Below are positions 6,853-10,373 of a DNA stretch of 10,373 nt, piece after piece; positions within the stretch are counted from its first letter, which is position 1; the number at the start of each line of letters is the position of its first letter. This DNA is from Dehalococcoidia bacterium (GTDB lineage: Bacteria > Chloroflexota > Dehalococcoidia > Tepidiformales > Tepidiformaceae), in NCBI GenBank assembly GCA_023228745.1, contig JALOAP010000078.1, forward strand, positions 1 through 10,373, read 5' to 3'. Under the pieces are notes generated by a model that saw only the letters and a program-made list of their open reading frames with translations, had not been told where the DNA came from and ran no database searches. The translations under genes and the position numbers were made by a program.

Positions 6853-7149
6853 TTACTCATCGTCCGCGTCCCCGGGGATGTCCCCTTCAGCGTGTTCCTC
6901 GGTGGCGGGATCCGCCGGTGGTTCTTCCTCCGGCGTGGTGCTCGCCAGCGCTGGATGCCAGCCGACGGTTAGCACCGCTTCGGCGCCAAACGCCAGGACG
7001 GTGAAAAGCACGAAAATGAACACCGCTCGCATGAGCGAATAGTCGAGCGTTGTGCCAGCGCGCTGTCCGAGCCAGGCGCTGCCAACTGCGATCAACAGCG
7101 CGAAGTAGACGCCGTAGCGCGCCACGGTGAAGGGCCGGAAATTCGTCAC
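6853..7149 (-). CDS. Small two-helix membrane protein with acidic C-terminal tail
   Basis: I do not recognise this gene. The 98-residue product starts with a basic segment (MTNFRPFTVARYG). Two predicted transmembrane helices follow: about 9-27 (VARYGVYFALLIAVGSAWL) and about 41-60 (RAVFIFVLFTVLAFGAEAVL). The tail (73-98) is strongly acidic, with 12 Asp/Glu among 26 residues and no Lys or Arg. Both ends are likely cytoplasmic, judged by the basic N-terminus and the even helix number. The start is GTG at 7149, overlapping the TGA of the PilZ gene as GTGA, with a GGGGG stretch upstream. The position between a c-di-GMP receptor gene and fliA implies a motility role, but no function can be assigned from sequence. 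Confidence 0.8.
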   Translation of the reverse strand: MTNFRPFTVARYGVYFALLIAVGSAWLGQRAGTTLDYSLMRAVFIFVLFTVLAFGAEAVLTVGWHPALASTTPEEEPPADPATEEHAEGDIPGDADDE

Positions 7150-7844
7150 AACTGCCCCCGCCGCCGCATCTCGAGCTGTCGCCGCATCAGGAAGCGGGCG
7201 ATCTTGTCGCGCTCGCTCAGGTGGATGTCCGCGAACACGCAGTGGATGCGATAGTTGCGGTTCTCGGGCGCTGGCGGGTCGTTACCGACGACGCGCATGC
7301 GCGCCCGCACTTCGCCGCACTGCGGCAGTTCCATGTGCAGCCCAAGCCACTCTCCCGGGATACCGGGGGTGCGGGAGCTCAGGCAGACGCCGCCCTCGCT
7401 GAGATCGACCACCGTGCAGTTCAACGACAATCCTGGCGATGCATCGATGCGCTCCTTGTCGAGCACGATGCTGTACACGGAGATGGGGCGAATGGCGATG
7501 GGCAAGCGGAAGTAGTTACGGCGGTCGGCATCTTCGATGCCGGCAGGGAGCGCCAGGTACTGCCACTGCCCGTCGCGAGACATCCCTTTTGTCTCGGTGG
7601 CGAAGCGCCCGCGACGGCCGCGGAAGAAGTACTCGCAGTGGATGACCGCGCCGGAGGGCAGTGGCCGTTGCTGCAGGCGCTGCATGGGCACAAGCACGGC
7701 GAACCGCTCGTTGCCAACGTCTTCCACCCGGGTTGCGAACGCCTCCACTTCCCCTCCGATCAAGACTTCGACGCGTAGTGATACGCCCGGCACAAGCCCC
7801 TGGGCCCGGAACGGATTGTTACGCGCTTGTGATGAGACGCCCAT
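7146..7844 (-). CDS. PilZ-domain c-di-GMP receptor, YcgR-like flagellar brake
   Basis: Predicted cytoplasmic protein that senses cyclic di-GMP and slows or stops the flagellar motor, as YcgR and Bacillus YpfA/MotI do (family knowledge). The 232-residue product has an N-terminal YcgR-type beta domain (about 15-90, PGVSLRVEVLIGGEVEAFAT to FATETKG). A C-terminal PilZ domain (about 105-215) follows. Both c-di-GMP motifs are intact: RNYFR (109-113, RxxxR) and DLSEGG (147-152, DxSxxG). A basic end (RRQLEMRRRG) follows. ATG at 7844 is chosen over a TTG 16 codons earlier because AGGGGA (7853-7858) lies 8 bases upstream. It overlaps the end of flhF by 26 bases. Ligand binding and motor interaction are inferred from motifs and context. 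Confidence 0.92.
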   Translation of the reverse strand: MGVSSQARNNPFRAQGLVPGVSLRVEVLIGGEVEAFATRVEDVGNERFAVLVPMQRLQQRPLPSGAVIHCEYFFRGRRGRFATETKGMSRDGQWQYLALPAGIEDADRRNYFRLPIAIRPISVYSIVLDKERIDASPGLSLNCTVVDLSEGGVCLSSRTPGIPGEWLGLHMELPQCGEVRARMRVVGNDPPAPENRNYRIHCVFADIHLSERDKIARFLMRRQLEMRRRGQL

Positions 7845-9108
7845 TGGTTCTGTCCCCTGAGGTTCCTCGGAGAATCCCTGATGCCAGCTCAAGCGGCTCC
7901 AGCGTCTCGATCCCCGTACTTATGTCCCTCCCTGAGCTTAAGAAGGCCACCCCCAGCCCAGACTGAACAGCTAGGGAGAATACCGGTGTCAGGTCGGTGG
8001 CAAGGTCCGCCCCGGTGATCACACAGCCAGAAAGGCGGCGGGCGACGTACTCCCGCACCTGTGCTTCCAGCGCTTCCCGCTGCCAATGCGCCGGGAGCGC
8101 GAGGTAGGCATGGTGGGCGCTGGACAGCCCTCGCGGGGGCTTCCACGGGCCCGCGGGCACATCCACGAAGAGGCAGGTCCCTCTGCGCGAACGCGCGGCG
8201 AGGTTTGCGATCTGCGAAGGATCAGTGGCATCAGCCACCGGCAGGCCGGTCGCCTCGGCGTGGGCGTGGAGCTGGTCACGGCTGCGGTTCGTGTCCGCAG
8301 CGACGAGCAGTGCCTCCCGTCCGGCGTCAGCGCAGTCGAGTGCCATCCGCATCAACGCCGTCGTGCGACCCGCACCCGCGGGCCCCTGGATCGTCACCAG
8401 TGCCGTCTGCAGCTCCTCCGGATAACGGACCTCGAGTGCGCCCAATGCCGCGACGAGGCACTGCAGCGCATCGCCCTCCTGTGGCGCAGCCTGCCTCACC
8501 CGCTCGGCGGCCCGCTGGGAGAGTCCGGCAGCACGCAGCTCAGCAACGACGGGGTCCCTATCGCTGGCGAAATCAATGATCGCCGGGAGGGGACGTGCAA
8601 CGTCCCCGATTGGGCGTGGGCGCGTACGCATCGCCCAGTCGTGCGATGGCGGTGCCTCGTCCTCAATCTCGTCGAGCCCTCCGAAGGGGATGCGGCGGGC
8701 TTCGTCGAACCCACCGATCGTGCGAGGGCTGGCCGGAGCCTCCTTTGCAACGAAGCCCGCAAACCACTCCTGCTCGGGGGCAGGCACGCTTTCCACGGGC
8801 ACCGGGTCCGAGAGGTCGACCGGCGGCTCGAGGGATTCGCGCGCGGCCAGGTCCTCAAGGTCACCGACGGTGCAGCGCTCTTCCAGCCCATGCAGGTAGC
8901 CCAGGACGCCGTCGACCATCGTCCGCTGCAAATCCAGCGAAAGACCCGGTTCGGCGTTGGGCGGCGCGGCGAGCAGTTCGATAAGCGGCTCCGCACCATC
9001 CCGCATCAGGCTGCGGGTGCGCACGATGATGGCGTCCGGGCCGAATTCCGCGCGCACGCGCTCGTAGAGCCGCCGCATGTCGCTACCGATGAATCGCTTC
9101 GTTTCCAC
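7819..9108 (-). CDS. flhF: FlhF, SRP-type GTPase-family flagellar protein with degenerate nucleotide-binding motifs
   Basis: FlhF controls where and how many flagella are built, normally as a GTP-bound dimer at the membrane. The 429-residue product has the family N-terminus (METKRFIGSDMRRLYERVRA, then EFGPDAIIVRTRSL), a long proline- and acid-rich linker (about 50-180), a helical N domain (about 185-230) and a G domain (about 234-410). DTNRSRDQL (272-280) corresponds to the SRP-family DTxRxxAxxQL motif. The P-loop reads GPAGAGRTT (242-250), so the usual lysine is Arg248 (codon CGC, 8365-8367). The DTAGR motif is DVPAG (316-320), and the TKxD position reads TGAD (365-368). Normal GTP binding or hydrolysis is therefore doubtful. 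The GTG start at 9108 has AGGTG 7 bases upstream (9116-9120) and overlaps flhA by 26 bases. No flhG follows. Confidence 0.9.
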   Translation of the reverse strand: METKRFIGSDMRRLYERVRAEFGPDAIIVRTRSLMRDGAEPLIELLAAPPNAEPGLSLDLQRTMVDGVLGYLHGLEERCTVGDLEDLAARESLEPPVDLSDPVPVESVPAPEQEWFAGFVAKEAPASPRTIGGFDEARRIPFGGLDEIEDEAPPSHDWAMRTRPRPIGDVARPLPAIIDFASDRDPVVAELRAAGLSQRAAERVRQAAPQEGDALQCLVAALGALEVRYPEELQTALVTIQGPAGAGRTTALMRMALDCADAGREALLVAADTNRSRDQLHAHAEATGLPVADATDPSQIANLAARSRRGTCLFVDVPAGPWKPPRGLSSAHHAYLALPAHWQREALEAQVREYVARRLSGCVITGADLATDLTPVFSLAVQSGLGVAFLSSGRDISTGIETLEPLELASGILRGTSGDRTNGRLITSA

Positions 9109-10373
9109 CGACGTTCACCTCGATGCTCCCGGCCGCTTCGACGGCCGTCTGGGGCGTGATTTCCGCAAAGGAGAGGACCGTGACGTTGGGCAGGCGCCGT
9201 TCGAGCAGCCGCCGCAACGCCAGGCGAATGCGTGATGAGCAGAGGATGATTGGGTCGCGGCCAGAAGAGGCCACGCGCTCGACTTCCGAGCCAATGACGC
9301 CAAGCAACCGCTGGAGTTGCCATGGCGGCATCGCCACGGTGCTCCCGCGCTCGGTTTGCTGAATGGCACTGGCGATCTCATCCTCCGTGCGGGTGCCCAC
9401 GGTGATGACGTGCATCGCACCGAGGTCGTCGGCGTACTGGCGGCTGATCTGCCGGGCAAGTGCCGCGCGGGCGTACTCCGTGAGCAAGTCGACGTCGCGC
9501 GTGAGCCGGCCGTGTGTGGCCAGCGCTTCGGCGATGGTGACCAGGTCGCGGATCGAGACGCGCTCCGCGAGGAGGTTCTGCAGCACTTCCTGCACTTCGC
9601 CGACCGTGAGGGTCGAGGGCACGAGCTCTTCGACCAGCGCGGGGTATTCGTGGCGCAGGTTTTCGAGGAGGTTCTGCACGTCCTGGCGGCTCAGCAGGTC
9701 GGGTGCGAAGCGCTTCACGAGCTCCGTAAGGTGGGTGGCCAACACCGACTCGGCGTCGACCACGGTGTAGCCAAGCAACTCCGCCCGCTCCTTCTGATTC
9801 GCAACAATCCACTTGGCGGGTAGCCCGAAGGCGGGCTCCTGCGTCTCGATGCCGGGGATGTCGCCCTCCGCCGTGCCGGGGTCCATAGCAAGGTAGTGGC
9901 CCGGTTGCAGAGAGCCACGGGCAATCTCGACGCCACGCAGCTTCACGACGTAGGTGTTCGGCGAATGTACCAGGTTGTCGCGCACGCGAACCGTCGGCAG
10001 CACGACGCCGAGGTCGAGCGCCAACTGGCGGCGGATCATGGTGATGCGCCGGAGCAGGCCACCACCAGACTGCTCGTCGACAATCGGGATCAGGCCGTAG
10101 CCCACCTCGATCTCGATCGGGTCGACGGACATCATCTGGATGACTTGCTGAGGTCCAAGCTGTTCCGGTTCCGCAGGCGGCGCGACGGGCACCTCGGCGG
10201 CGGCCAGTGCTTCGGCGTCCTGGGACCGCTTGATCATGTACCCGCTCGCCGCAACCAGCCCCGCGACCGCAAAGAACGGGAGCTTGGGCAGGCCCGGCAG
10301 CATGCCGAAGATCGCCAGCGTGGTACCCGCGATGAGGAGCGGCCGCGACTGGCCCGAAAGCTGGTCGAACATC
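9083..10373 (-). CDS. flhA: Flagellar export gate protein FlhA, C-terminal part (truncated by window edge)
   Basis: FlhA forms the nonameric ring of the flagellar export gate: its membrane part drives export and its cytoplasmic domain docks chaperone-substrate complexes. Visible are about 430 of the usual roughly 690 residues. The segment starts with the last two membrane helices (about 10-28 and 31-47, RPLLIAGTTLAIFGMLPGLP then LPFFAVAGLVAASGYMI) and a charged linker. The cytoplasmic domain follows, with VDPIEIEVGYGLIPIVDE, GLLRRITMIRRQLALDLGVV and WIVANQKERAELLGYTVVDA. An ATG at 10372 is almost certainly an internal methionine, because the family has six more helices before this point. The TAG (9083-9085) lies within flhF, which starts at 9108. 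FlgN-chaperoned substrates are encoded downstream in the same transcript. Confidence 0.97.
   Translation of the reverse strand, partial: MFDQLSGQSRPLLIAGTTLAIFGMLPGLPKLPFFAVAGLVAASGYMIKRSQDAEALAAAEVPVAPPAEPEQLGPQQVIQMMSVDPIEIEVGYGLIPIVDEQSGGGLLRRITMIRRQLALDLGVVLPTVRVRDNLVHSPNTYVVKLRGVEIARGSLQPGHYLAMDPGTAEGDIPGIETQEPAFGLPAKWIVANQKERAELLGYTVVDAESVLATHLTELVKRFAPDLLSRQDVQNLLENLRHEYPALVEELVPSTLTVGEVQEVLQNLLAERVSIRDLVTIAEALATHGRLTRDVDLLTEYARAALARQISRQYADDLGAMHVITVGTRTEDEIASAIQQTERGSTVAMPPWQLQRLLGVIGSEVERVASSGRDPIILCSSRIRLALRRLLERRLPNVTVLSFAEITPQTAVEAAGSIEVNVGGNEAIHR

Noticed and set aside
7845..7892. TTG start of the PilZ gene 16 codons upstream
   Set aside because: No convincing ribosome binding site precedes it and it would deepen the overlap with flhF. 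The ATG at 7844 has AGGGGA 8 bases upstream.
8589..8607. Perfect 8-base inverted repeat with 3-base loop inside flhF
   Set aside because: It falls in the low-complexity linker coding region and no T run follows, so chance in GC-rich sequence is the simplest explanation.
10370..10372. ATG near the right edge as the flhA start
   Set aside because: The encoded segment begins at the last two of the eight FlhA membrane helices, so the gene must continue beyond the window.
1..10373. Search for CRISPR arrays, insertion sequences, tRNA or rRNA genes, phage or defence genes
   Set aside because: No direct repeats, transposase-like frames, RNA gene signatures or defence domains were seen. The whole window is accounted for by flagellar genes.

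Overview
The window is a compact stretch of flagellar genes, all on the minus strand. Read in the direction of transcription (high to low coordinates) the order is: flhA (C-terminal part, cut by the right edge), flhF, a PilZ-domain c-di-GMP receptor gene, a small two-helix membrane protein gene, fliA (sigma-28), a SwrB/DUF6115-like membrane protein gene, a signal-peptide plus LPETG-type surface protein gene, flgF, flgG, flgM (anti-sigma-28), flgN, flgK and flgL. An intrinsic terminator follows flgL. After it comes a separately expressed flagellin gene, cut by the left edge.

The organism is a high-GC bacterium. Several things suggest a single-membrane cell: flgG is followed by flgM rather than by L-ring and P-ring genes, a predicted secreted protein ends in a Gram-positive-type LPxTG sorting signal, and the fliA/swrB-like order resembles the end of the Bacillus fla/che operon. 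A flagellated Chloroflexota-type bacterium is my best guess, but the sequence alone does not prove it, and a Firmicutes or actinobacterial relative is not excluded.

Region 10373-7146 carries export and placement functions (FlhA export gate, FlhF) and a c-di-GMP motility brake. Region 7149-5146 carries a small membrane protein, the late-gene sigma factor and two membrane or surface accessory proteins. Region 5146-3641 encodes rod proteins. Region 3629-532 carries the checkpoint and filament-junction set: anti-sigma factor, export chaperone and the two hook-filament junction proteins. Positions 531-353 hold the terminator, a candidate sigma-28 promoter and the flagellin ribosome binding site. 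Genes are separated by at most 20 bases or overlap, so flhA to flgL looks like one transcription unit of at least 13 genes with extensive translational coupling. There is no gene-free stretch above 300 bases.

The most unusual points are three. FlhF has an SRP-type GTPase domain in which the P-loop lysine is arginine and other nucleotide-binding motifs are eroded, and no flhG gene sits beside it. An LPETG surface protein with an RskA-C-like fold is translationally coupled to flgF. Two small membrane proteins flank fliA, one SwrB-like and one with a strongly acidic tail.
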